The position numbers were made by a program, and so were the translations under genes. From Arctopsyche grandis (Eukaryota > Arthropoda > Insecta > Trichoptera > Hydropsychidae), in the NCBI RefSeq assembly GCF_051622035.1, contig NC_135360.1, positions 7,192,001 to 7,256,000 of the forward strand: 64,000 nucleotides of DNA, written 5' to 3'. Positions 57,001-64,000 of this stretch are shown here, one piece after another; the first letter of the stretch is position 1; every line of letters begins with the position of its first letter. The notes under the pieces were generated by a model. It saw nothing but the letters and a program-made list of their open reading frames with translations, ran no database searches and had not been told where the DNA came from.

Positions 57001-57077
57001 GCACAGTATGTGCTTTGATCGGTAGAATTACTCACCAGCTCCAAAAACTTGATGAAAGATAATCTGCTGATAGCCAT
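50799..57077 (-). CDS. four-transmembrane MARVEL-like protein, complete (144 aa, 3 exons)
   Basis: complement(join(50799..51067, 51144..51267, 57036..57077)); 435 bp, 144 residues plus stop. Start context CACCATGG is good. Phases match: 0 after exon 1, 1 after exon 2; donors GTGAGT and GTATTT, acceptors CAG and TAG. The protein starts MAISRLSFIKFLEL. Four hydrophobic segments follow: about 9-27 (FLELALTCICFGIHYI), 36-56 (AILTTGTFFGFIIVMIGLAA), 66-90 (IDIFFSLIGCTLFVASGAW) and 106-126 (FINGAVFLVDAILTF). Short ends and loops fit an insect MARVEL/tetraspan membrane protein, like those of septate junctions or muscle fusion. I cannot name an orthologue. Intron 1 is 5.8 kb and full of transposons. 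Confidence 0.85.
51144..51267 (-). CDS. four-TM gene, exon 2
   Basis: 124 bp; acceptor TTTTTCAG, donor CCG|GTATTT. Encodes ALTCICFGIHYISFECGDIH and RAILTTGTFFGFIIVMIGLA + A. Completes TM1 and holds TM2. The two cysteines and FEC lie in TM1 and the first loop. Separated from exon 3 by a 76-bp intron. Confidence 0.88.
51384..51562 (-). mobile_element. LINE 3'-end fragment in intron 1
   Basis: In element sense: TTTTGT.AAAATCTATAATTGG, GCTCAGATGTTATTTTGC, then CTGTTCATTTTTCATTAAAT. The 3' end of the family at 45214-46845, same strand as the host gene. Confidence 0.65.
51563..51668. repeat. triple 37-bp tandem repeat
   Basis: Three copies of TGGCTATTTGCAGGTACTAT + ATCTGCRAATTAT, nearly identical. 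Intronic. Part of it reads TTGCAG|GT, which can mimic splice sites. Confidence 0.85.
51688..52012. mobile_element. inverted-repeat element with ~55-bp arms
   Basis: CTGCGCATGCGCGTGAACTG...CGTGTTTACTGTTAAAA (51689-51735) is inverted at TTTAACAGTAAACACGTTGA...CAGTTCACGCACAG (51965-52005). Arms about 55 bp, spacer about 230 bp, no coding. Confidence 0.6.
52131..52302 (+). mobile_element. GACGAGCC MITE, copy 3 (right end lost)
   Basis: GACGAGCCGGAATGTGAAAT, GGAAAACGCAAATATCGGAA, AAGATCGAAAATCGAAAGAT, CTTAAGTCGAAAGATC, GGGTGCATGGTAAACGG, GCGAGCAGGATACAACAGG, CAGGCTTTTCCTCCC. Same order as 19751. Intron 1 of the four-TM gene, opposite strand. Confidence 0.65.
53139..53832 (+). mobile_element. LINE 3' fragment (C-terminal ORF end plus 3' UTR)
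   Basis: 53139-53396 encodes the last ~85 codons of the LINE protein at 45644-46765 ([54 protein letters not shown]), ending at the same TGA. The 3' UTR then follows the 45214-45643 sequence to TGTTGATTTTTCTATAAAT and a poly-A of about 20. A young, severely 5'-truncated insertion. Confidence 0.85.
53868..53937 (+). mobile_element. half of a hairpin MITE (relative of 2863-3023)
   Basis: CAGGGGGCGTGCGGTGAAAA, TCTCTCTG, TCGTACAGCCTTACTTAATA, TGCGCGAGCAG: the left arm only of the palindrome at 2863. Confidence 0.6.
53938..55210. other. intron 1 debris with hAT-like termini
   Basis: The palindromic GGGGGGCGAGCCCCCC ... ATTACGTCCCTG (54474-54503) looks like the right end of a CAGGGACGTAAT element, and CCAGTCCGCCACTG (55141-55154) like the end of a CAGTGGCGGACTGG element. 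I did not find the matching left ends, so these are single-ended remnants. Confidence 0.4.
55215..56062. mobile_element. 848-bp DNA element with ~70-bp inverted ends, TA-flanked
   Basis: AAACCAGTAGCGTACAAAAT + ATCGAAATAAAAATT... is inverted at ...AATTTTTATTTCGATATTTT + GTACGCTACTGGTTT, with similarity continuing to about 70 bp. TA sits on both sides (55213-55214, 56063-56064), though the flanking A/T makes the exact edge uncertain. No transposase recognised. Confidence 0.7.
56115..56366 (+). pseudogene. hAT transposase C-terminal remnant (dimerisation domain)
   Basis: 83 codons ending at a stop. The stretch LTIKPTSIETERVFSIVGNF, CTKSRLSDSHLNILVFLRSY matches the hATC dimerisation signature (the S...ERVFS..G......R..L......L..L..Y pattern). 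The catalytic part upstream is missing, replaced by the 848-bp element and unrecognised DNA. Confidence 0.8.
56505..56608. mobile_element. hAT right terminal region, CCCGGG-rich
   Basis: Tandem-like TCCCGGGATCCCGGG, GATCCCGGG and TCCCGGGAATT units, then GGGAAATCAGAAACCCTAG. The end (inverted: CTAGGGTTTCTGATTTCCC) is a plausible hAT terminus belonging to the remnant at 56115. Confidence 0.55.
57036..57077 (-). CDS. four-TM gene, exon 1 (start exon)
   Basis: 42 bp: MAISRLSFIKFLEL, phase 0, donor CTG|GTGAGT. Chosen because it supplies an ATG in good context, a consensus donor and the correct phase, and because its FLEL joins the hydrophobic ALTCICF of exon 2 to complete TM1. The 5' UTR would lie at 57078 and above. 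Confidence 0.75.
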
Positions 57078-57574
57078 GGTGAAGGTTTGAGGTGGTTCTG
57101 TCTGGTGCTAGTGATCGATAAAGAAGGGCGTCTCCCTGACGGAAGAGCAGACGACGACTACAAGGACCGACGACAAAAAAGCAGACTGTGCGAGCTGTTT
57201 GGGAGTGTGACTGTTTGGGACTTGTACCCAACCCATGCGCACAAAAATCGCTTGTTGCTCAAGGCCCGAGTGGTAGGAGATTCCAGTAAATTCTCAATCC
57301 ATTCACTATAAAACAGTGATGGGACACCTTTTTGGAAGTACTTCGATAACACAATGCCTCAAGTCCACGAGAGGTCAGGTCGGGGACATATGGTACCCAA
57401 TTCCAATGTTTGACTAGATATGAATTTATATTTCGATAACAATAGCGATCAGGGGTAGTATAATGTTTCAATTGTTATGCTATCATTTATGAGAGTAATT
57501 AACCTAGTATTGTTATATTAGTTGATTTAGAGGAAGTATGTACGAAAATATACCCACTTTTATGATCATCTACA

Positions 57575-57900
57575 GCAGGGGTCCCCATCCTTTTTGAGAA
57601 ATGGGCCGATTCAGAAGTATGGAGGGCTGATGAAAAAAAATCTTATTGAAATCCAATTCACCATCCACTGCTGGATGATGACCTTCACAACGCTTCCATT
57701 CTTCTCTGTTTTGAGCTTCTCTTATCCATCTCGTTCTTCACCTTTTTATAATTTTCCATCTCTCTTGTGAACTTCCCTGCACCTGTTTACTCGGATACCA
57801 TTCGAGTAATTCTTTCGCCCATTCTTCGAGCTAAGTGGTCCACCCATTACCATTTAAATCTTTTCACTCTCTCCACTATATCAACCCCTATACCTTTTTC
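57575..57900 (-). pseudogene. RTE-type LINE C-terminal remnant
   Basis: On the minus strand, shifted frames read DIVERVKRFKW, stop, WVDHLARRMGERITRMVSE, then (other frame) TRWIREAQNREEWKRCEGHH + PAVDGELDF. The 'RVKR.KW.W..H.ARR' and 'RW..EAQNR..W' blocks are the conserved tail of RTE-like LINE proteins. Frameshifts and stops. The left flank GGGGTCCCCATCCTTTTTGA resembles a hAT end. Confidence 0.65.
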
Positions 57901-58795
57901 ATGCACTTGTCTAAAAGGACAAATTCAACTGCCATAACTTTAATAAAACTTATGTAAAAACACTAGCTTTTAACGAAACTAAAAAAATGTTTATTAAACA
58001 TCATTCTCAAATACTTCAACATCTCATATCCAAATGGCCCACTTCTGTAGAATTGGTTTTGTTTAATACTAACTCAGGGCTGCTCCTAAGGGGTGATTTG
58101 AGGGTGCAAAACAACAGGAGGCCAAAGCCCCAAAGGGCACCAAGCTCCATGAAAAAAATATTGGCTTCCGTTAAACAAAAAATGACGGCTTCCGTTAAAC
58201 AAAAATTGAAATAAATTTATAACGTCACCAATGTCTACGTTACACGTGCAGGATGGATTAGACCAAGCCTGGGCAAACTGCGGCCCGCGGGCCGCATGCA
58301 GCCCGCCACGCAATTCCATGCGGCCCGCGTGATTATTTCCAAATTACTTATTTTCCTTCAATTTTTTTAAAATAGTGTTTATTCATTTTTTTTAATATAT
58401 CCGTGAAGTGATTATAATACAATCCCATGTATTATAATGTATCCGTGAGTATAATTTATTATAATGCAATCACTTTAATCGACTTGTGACTTGTCACGGG
58501 GTTGGGTTGTGTGCGGATAGTCTTATCTGCAATTCGTGCGATTCGAATTAGCGCGGGAAGTCCTACGATGTGGGCTTTTTTTACCTAAATTCATGGTAAT
58601 TCCATTGTGAACCATCCATTCGCCAGGTGTTAAATCATAAAAATAATCCCTAAGCCTTTTTTGACCATTTTGTGAGTATCTTTCGACTGGCCAACACGGG
58701 TAGGTAGTGACGGGTAGTGAAACACACAATTTATCAGCTTTCTTGAAGATCTTGATGCAGAGAACACAGATATTCCATTTCACAGCCATATTTGA

Positions 58796-59604
58796 TGGTT
58801 AAGTTTAGGGAAAGTACTTCAAAGAGTGTGGAAATTAAAGGATGATATAATTTTATTTTTAAAAATGAAACATATAACTGATTTTCCAGAATCCACTAAC
58901 AATGACTGGCTTTGTGATTTTGCTTTTACTTTGGACATCATAACACACCTGAACACTTTCAACTGCATTTTACAGGGTAAAAATGTATATGCTCACGATT
59001 CGATAAAAAGCTTGAATGCATTTAATTTAAAACTCCAACTGTTTCAACGTCAAATATTAATTAAGAAACTGGATCACTTCCCAACACTGAAATCATTAAA
59101 TATTGTTGAAAGTAAAATTAAAAAATACGGAGACACCATCAAAGCTTTAAGTGACTTCCGAGTAATTGAAAACAGCCTAGCAATAATCCGAGATCCGTTT
59201 TTAGCAAATGTTGACAACATTCCGAGTGAACTACAACTGGAAATTTTAGATTTACAGTGCGATAGAGATCTGAAATATTTATACCGCCGTGAAGAAATCT
59301 GCAAATTTTATATTTCCCTGAATTCTGAAAGATTCGGAAAAATTAAAGACTGCGAGAAAAATGTTGGTCATTTTCGGATCGACATATGTATATATGTATG
59401 TATGTATGTGAGCAGACATTTTCCGTAATGAATTTAAATAAAAGCTCCTTAAGATCAAGCATTACAGATCAACACTTACAGGCAGTTTTAAAAATTTCTT
59501 CTACCAAATTTAAACCTGATATACAGAAAATGTCGACAGAAATTAAAATAATCATTCTCATTAAAATTTTAACCTTATTAATTTGTTTTATTGTAGTTAT
59601 TTAA
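58796..59604 (+). pseudogene. hAT transposase, C-terminal half, frameshifted
   Basis: Frame 1 (to 59428): VWKLKDDIILFLKMKHITDF, WLCDFAFTLDIITHLNTFNC, LQGKNVYAHDSIKSLNAFNL, LQLEILDLQCDRDLKYLY. This is the pattern of GTF2IRD2/SCAND3-like hAT transposases. A TATG microsatellite at 59388-59410 then separates it from frame 2 (from 59409): CEQTFSVMNLNKSSLRSSIT, DQHLQAVLKISSTKFKPDI, the hATC dimerisation end. The N-terminal zinc finger and first catalytic part are not seen. Confidence 0.85.
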
Positions 59605-59613
59605 CGCACACAC

Positions 59614-59621
<8 letters not shown>

Positions 59622-59677
<56 letters not shown>
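59622..59677. repeat. (TA)n microsatellite
   Basis: Uninterrupted TA run of about 54 bp. Confidence 0.95.
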
Positions 59678-59680
<3 letters not shown>

Positions 59681-59844
59681 TTTAATTTTATTATAAATAA
59701 TTTTTTTTTTATAATTTCAATAATTTTTTTTTTTTAATTTTTATTTTACTTACTATTTTTCTATTAAATTATTATATATTTTAAAATTAAATAAATTTTT
59801 TTAATTAATTAATCTTATTTTATATTCAAATATTATTTCATATT

Positions 59845-59984
<140 letters not shown>

Positions 59985-59986
<2 letters not shown>

Positions 59987-60549
59987 TTAGGAGTACCGGA
60001 AAAAAATCCATTTTTACTCTATCTATGTTTTTAATAACCACAAAAAATTATCGGATTATAGAACTATCACAGAAACTTATAAATTACCACAGAACTATCA
60101 CAGAGAATATAGGAACATTTTAAAGGATCGGAAAAACAAACAATGGTTTTTGTCCTGCACGCACGAAAAAGAAGAGTGATGGAAAACATGGTTTTTTGTC
60201 CATTTTTCAGGGAAAAACGCTATCCTTTTTATACCTCAAACCATAATATGGTTTTTTATTTACCAAACCTCGCTCCTTCATACTTTTACCTATTTAGTTC
60301 CATGGAGGCCACATTAAAAAGAAAAAAAAATCAACAGCGTGAGTGATGTGGTAAACCAAATATTAACATTTATTAATTCAAAACTGGCAAGATTTTTCAA
60401 GAAAAGGATTGAAATATCGACAAAAAGATGGTAAAAAGTCATGAAAATTAGAGGAGATTATATTTTGGAGTAAAATGTGCAAAAAAAAAATGAAAAACTG
60501 AATATTTAAGTTGATGGAAAAAATGGATTTCTTTCCGGTACCCCTAATA
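59985..60549 (+). mobile_element. nested mariner, internally deleted
   Basis: Element 59987-60547, inverted ends TTAGGAGTACCGGAAAAAAA and rc TTAGGGGTACCGGAAAGAAA continuing ATCCATTTTT, TA on both sides. A transposase remnant lies inside: LPNLAPSYFYLFSSMEATLK corresponds to the mariner PDLAPSDYHLF block, followed by VVNQILTFINSKLARFFKKR and RW.KV. The catalytic aspartates of that block are replaced (D to N and D to Y). Inactive. Confidence 0.85.
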
Positions 60550-60660
60550 TATGCAGCCCGCCGACTCATATAAAATATCGAATTTGGCCCTTCAGTAAAA
60601 AAGCTTGCCCAGACCTGGATTAGACTGGCAGCCGTGCCTGTGCCGGGTACTAAGCTCAGT

Positions 60661-60761
60661 GTTGTATGGGTGGGTATGCATTGTTGCCCACGTCCCGAAT
60701 GAATCCACCGATTGTGGATTCATCCAGGACGTGTGAAACAGTGCATACCCGCCCATACAAC
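60661..60761. repeat. 101-bp imperfect palindrome
   Basis: GTTGTATGGGTGGGTATGCA ... TGCATACCCGCCCATACAAC with an inner hairpin ATGAATCCAC / GTGGATTCAT. Sits between the hAT right end and repeat R2 copy 2; probably a small foldback element. Confidence 0.7.
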
Positions 60762-60992
60762 GCAGAGCCTGAAAATCCCTGAAAATTCGGAATTCATCAC
60801 ACCTGACTCTACTTTATATTTACATATGCTTTTTGTATATTTTCATTTTTATTCCAGTCTTTAAATTTGAGGATATATATTTTTTCAGCCCGCGGTATTT
60901 TCTCAGAGGTCAATTTGACTGATGCGTCTGTCAACAGACAAAAGGGAAAGAGGCCCTTTGGCCAAACAGTCACTTAGCGGGTTGAACGCACA

Positions 60993-61669
60993 CACTTGAC
61001 ACTGTTCACAATCAAACCGATCAAATATTTTCGCGCTGGAAAACTCCGCAGTAAAAATAATAATATCTTCGATTTCGGTACTTATTTTTGGGGAAGTCAT
61101 TCTTAGGATGAGGCGCGCGTGCCCCGTTAAAAATGGCTGTCGAACCGACATCTGCATTCTTCCCACGATCACCCCCGCAAAATATGATTGTGCAAACATG
61201 GCCGCAGCCGTGATCTTTACATTGTAAACACCGTGTAGATACAGTGCGGGCGAAAAGTGGCAATCACCATATATTTTACATGACATTTGTCAAACGAGTT
61301 CCGCTTTTAAAAGGTCGTTGTACATATGTACATCAGAGAAATGTAATATTAATAGAAGTGGCTTTAGGTGTTATATTGTTGTCAAGTGACATTCAGTCCA
61401 CGGACAGATCTAAATAATTTTAGCATTAGTCGTATTTGATGCTTGGTGCTCGACGTATGTCCGATAAAAACTTCTCTGTTTGTTTATATTACTCGCAAGA
61501 TGGGTAAGCATCGGTAAAAATTGCACAATACATTCAAAAACACACAATAAACAACATGGGATATATTTTCATAAGTAAATTGATCCGATTGTATTCCGTG
61601 CGATGTAGCGTATTTGTATGTACCGCGTAAAATTGACAACAATTAGTTATTCGTCTATTCTTATTACAT
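60993..61669. other. segment present only in R2 copy 2
   Basis: Less AT-rich than its surroundings. Short minus-strand frames (for example 60903-61286) show no family I recognise. Either an insertion in copy 2 or a loss from copy 1. Confidence 0.45.
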
Positions 61670-62435
61670 CTCTATGTATGTACATATCTAGCTGTACAGC
61701 AGTTTTATCTCACTAAGGTTTTAAATGTATTGGGAAACAAATAAATACTTATATTTAAACAGTATTTATTAGTGACCGATATTTAAAAATATTGATGGAT
61801 GGTATTAGTACAAATGATGAAGCTGAACTAATTTGAGGGGAGAAAATATTCCCATTTTATTGATACGAATTCTGAGATAAAATACGCTGTCGTGAGATAA
61901 AAGTATATTCGATCATTAAATATATGAACACAAAATAATTAAGACAAAAATTGGCAGCATCCACGTTTTTATAAGCATGAGAAGCTTTTTTTTATTTTGC
62001 TTACTAATTTATGTTCCACAATACGTTCAAGTACAATTTTTGCTTCTAAAACATAATAATTCTTATTTAATGGTGTCAGGATAGTATTTAAGTATGAGTT
62101 AGTTTAAACTAATTTTTGTTTAGTTTTGAACAACAGAACTATTGTAGGCACACAAGGTTCTCACTAATGTTATTCTACAACATTTAAAATCCTAGTGTGG
62201 GTCTATAATTGTATTATTAATCCTAATTGGTCTATAAATCCTACTCCTATAGAACAATAGGCTAAGATAATATACTTACTACCTTACACTAAATAAAAGT
62301 ACTAATAAATGCACCCGGTATCACCCGAATATGCACGTCAAATTAAATAAATTAAAAATTTCATAATAATTTCTTTTAAAAATTTAGAAATTTTCCTACT
62401 TATATGTATGTACATATCTTTAATAACCGTCCATA

Positions 62436-62565
62436 ATGCAACAGTATGGCTCGGTAGTTGCGTTTATGTTCAGCACCGAGAGATTACTGGGTTCGATCCC
62501 GTGCTAATCTTTAATACTGCTGGTTAGACTTGGATATTTGTAACTCCAAGTCGATCGTTTCAAGT
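62436..62565 (+). mobile_element. truncated tRNA-derived SINE, type B head
   Basis: CAACAGTATGGCTCGGTAGTTG (A box region), CACCGAGAGA, B box GGGTTCGATCCC, TACTGCTGGTTAGACTTGG, AAGTCGATCGTTTC. It stops abruptly in the central domain where R1 copy 2 begins. Confidence 0.65.
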
Positions 62566-62569
62566 TCAG

Positions 62570-63036
62570 TACACTTCCAATTAACCTTTTTAAACGAAAA
62601 CAAAAAATAGTGTGGTCAGAACACAATCTCAATAAACATGTTTCAATAGAAAAAACTCAATATAAAATAGTATTGACAGTGGGGAAAAAATCCCAAGTGA
62701 AAATACGTACTTTTAACTTTTGATTTGAACTGGATGACTACTTAGAGAGATTTGAAAGTCGAAACGTACTACAAATGGAAGATAAAATACCCGACTATAG
62801 ATTCCAATATTCATTTTGAACAGGAAATTGACAGATTTTGAGACATCGACCGAACAACAGCAAGATATAGAAAAATCGCGCGATTTATAAAACACATATA
62901 TCTCCGAATCTCGAGCCAATCAACATTTTTTATTACTAGATTCGTGTTCAATGGGCATAATTCTATAAGAAAAGTCATATCTCGTGTCTGAACCAAAAAA
63001 AAAGTCGTCATTTGTCGAACAGTGTTATTGAAGAAC
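62570..63036. repeat. dispersed repeat R1, copy 2
   Basis: Matches 6738-7240 without the TACGTATG expansion. In both copies it starts TTCAG.AC.CTTCCAATTAA and ends at TCGAACAGTGTTATT. Confidence 0.75.
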
Positions 63037-64000
63037 ACAATTCAAATAAAATTTTAGTCAAACAAAAAACAAACGAATATGAACATTATTTTTATTAATG
63101 AAAATTTAAGCCCTTTCGTTATATTATGATTACAATAATATGATTACTAACCTCTTCTTAGTTCGGAAACGATTTTTTTTATAATTATATGTATGTAATA
63201 CATACATAATTAGATAAATAAAAAATAGTAACCAAATATCATTCTGTAATCTGTTGAAAAACACAATATATTAGACGAAAGCTCGTTCATCACTTTCTTG
63301 TGCACCATATTGTCGGTTGGTAGTATAAAAAAGAAAATATGGCGTGATTAGTTACATTAGCGCGGGCAAACATTATACCTAACAAAATATAATATTGGGC
63401 TTTGTTTGTGCGATTTTATGATACAACAGTTTTTTTATGTTATCGGCTAAATTAGCCCCCTTTTTATAGAACATTATGTACAACGTTGCCTGTGATGATA
63501 ACACTGTCCAATTGAATAGACATTATATGTCCAACACGATACTATAGTATCACAAACTGTGTACAATTTAAACATGGATATTTTGCAGTAAATAGATGAT
63601 ATCTTCGATGGAAATTTCAGTTAATTAAATCAATCCAAAGACAGATCAAAATCAACATACATAGTTCAACTACCTTAGAATTTATGTAATAGATAATACA
63701 GTCATAAAATTGGATATCTACATACATTAAAACTTTAAATGATGCAGTTCTTCAGTGATGTGAATCAATTTGCAATATAGCGTTGATAATGCGAAAGTAA
63801 TGGTCCGATAAGGGATCCAAATTGAATTCTCCAGTTTGGCAAATTGATTTCATAGTATAATATGTATATGTATCTACTTACATACATACTTATATGTAGG
63901 GTTTGTTAATAAAAAACATATGTAATAATAATAGGTCTTTAATTAACCATATTGATTTGTATACACGTACATATTGTTAAACATCAAATGCAAATACGGA

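Larger units (their letters stand above)
60765..64000. repeat. long repeat R2, copy 2, with insertions; runs off the window
   Basis: Matches 47147-48880 in four blocks. Extra DNA in copy 2: 60993-61669 (GC-richer, no recognised gene) and 62307-63626 (SINE fragment, R1 copy 2 and AT-rich DNA). The last base in the window is still inside the match, so the repeat continues beyond. Confidence 0.8.

Noticed and set aside
61494-61515. Start exon ATGG|GTAAGC
   Set aside because: A donor-like motif after an ATG, but no downstream acceptor or conserved coding was recognised, and the region lies in a repeat copy.

Overview
The window is animal nuclear DNA, almost certainly insect. It is AT-rich, has spliceosomal genes with introns of 0.1 to 5.8 kb, many TACA/TATG microsatellites, and a dense layer of insect-type transposons (BEL/Pao, Jockey/CR1-like and RTE-like LINEs, hAT, mariner, PIF/Harbinger, Helitron-like, tRNA-derived SINEs). 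I cannot fix the order or species from the sequence alone.

Two host genes can be read. On the + strand, six coding exons between 11896 and 21283 encode the C-terminal kinase part of a FAM20C-type secretory-pathway serine/threonine kinase (the Drosophila CG31145 type). The N-terminal exons were not found and probably lie to the left of the window. On the - strand, three exons (57077 to 50799) encode a complete 144-residue protein with four predicted membrane segments, MARVEL-like in layout. Its 5.8-kb first intron is packed with transposon debris. All splice phases agree in both genes.

Layout. 1-3.4 kb: a 5'-truncated LINE, a hairpin MITE and a Helitron-like copy. 3.5-4.3 kb: a PIF/Harbinger element with TAA target duplications. 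4.3-11.9 kb: non-coding DNA with a SINE, LINE debris, a dispersed repeat and a solo LTR. 11.9-22 kb: the kinase gene, with SINEs, a LINE fragment, a Helitron-like copy, a MITE and a near-perfect 300-bp palindrome in its introns. 23.9-31.3 kb: foldback elements, a TTAA-flanked element and three full-length SINEs. 31.7-38.8 kb: a BEL/Pao retrotransposon with two identical 229-bp LTRs and a 5-bp target duplication; its single long ORF has lost most of reverse transcriptase and RNase H. 39-47 kb: SINEs (one split by a LINE with a 7-bp target duplication), Helitron-like copies and a foldback. 47.1-48.9 and 60.8-64 kb: two copies of a long repeat with different insertions. 50.8-57.1 kb: the four-TM gene. 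57.6-60.6 kb: an RTE-like remnant and a hAT element with 8-bp target duplications that holds a nested mariner.

The most unusual signal is in the SINEs. At least four different tRNA-like heads share one central domain, and most readable 3' ends carry a 12-bp stem-loop. The stem sequence differs completely between subfamilies while pairing is kept and the start of the loop (GC..TGGRG) is conserved. This looks like a structurally selected 3' recognition hairpin. The second is the BEL/Pao copy that moved very recently although it lacks its own polymerase core, which implies help in trans.
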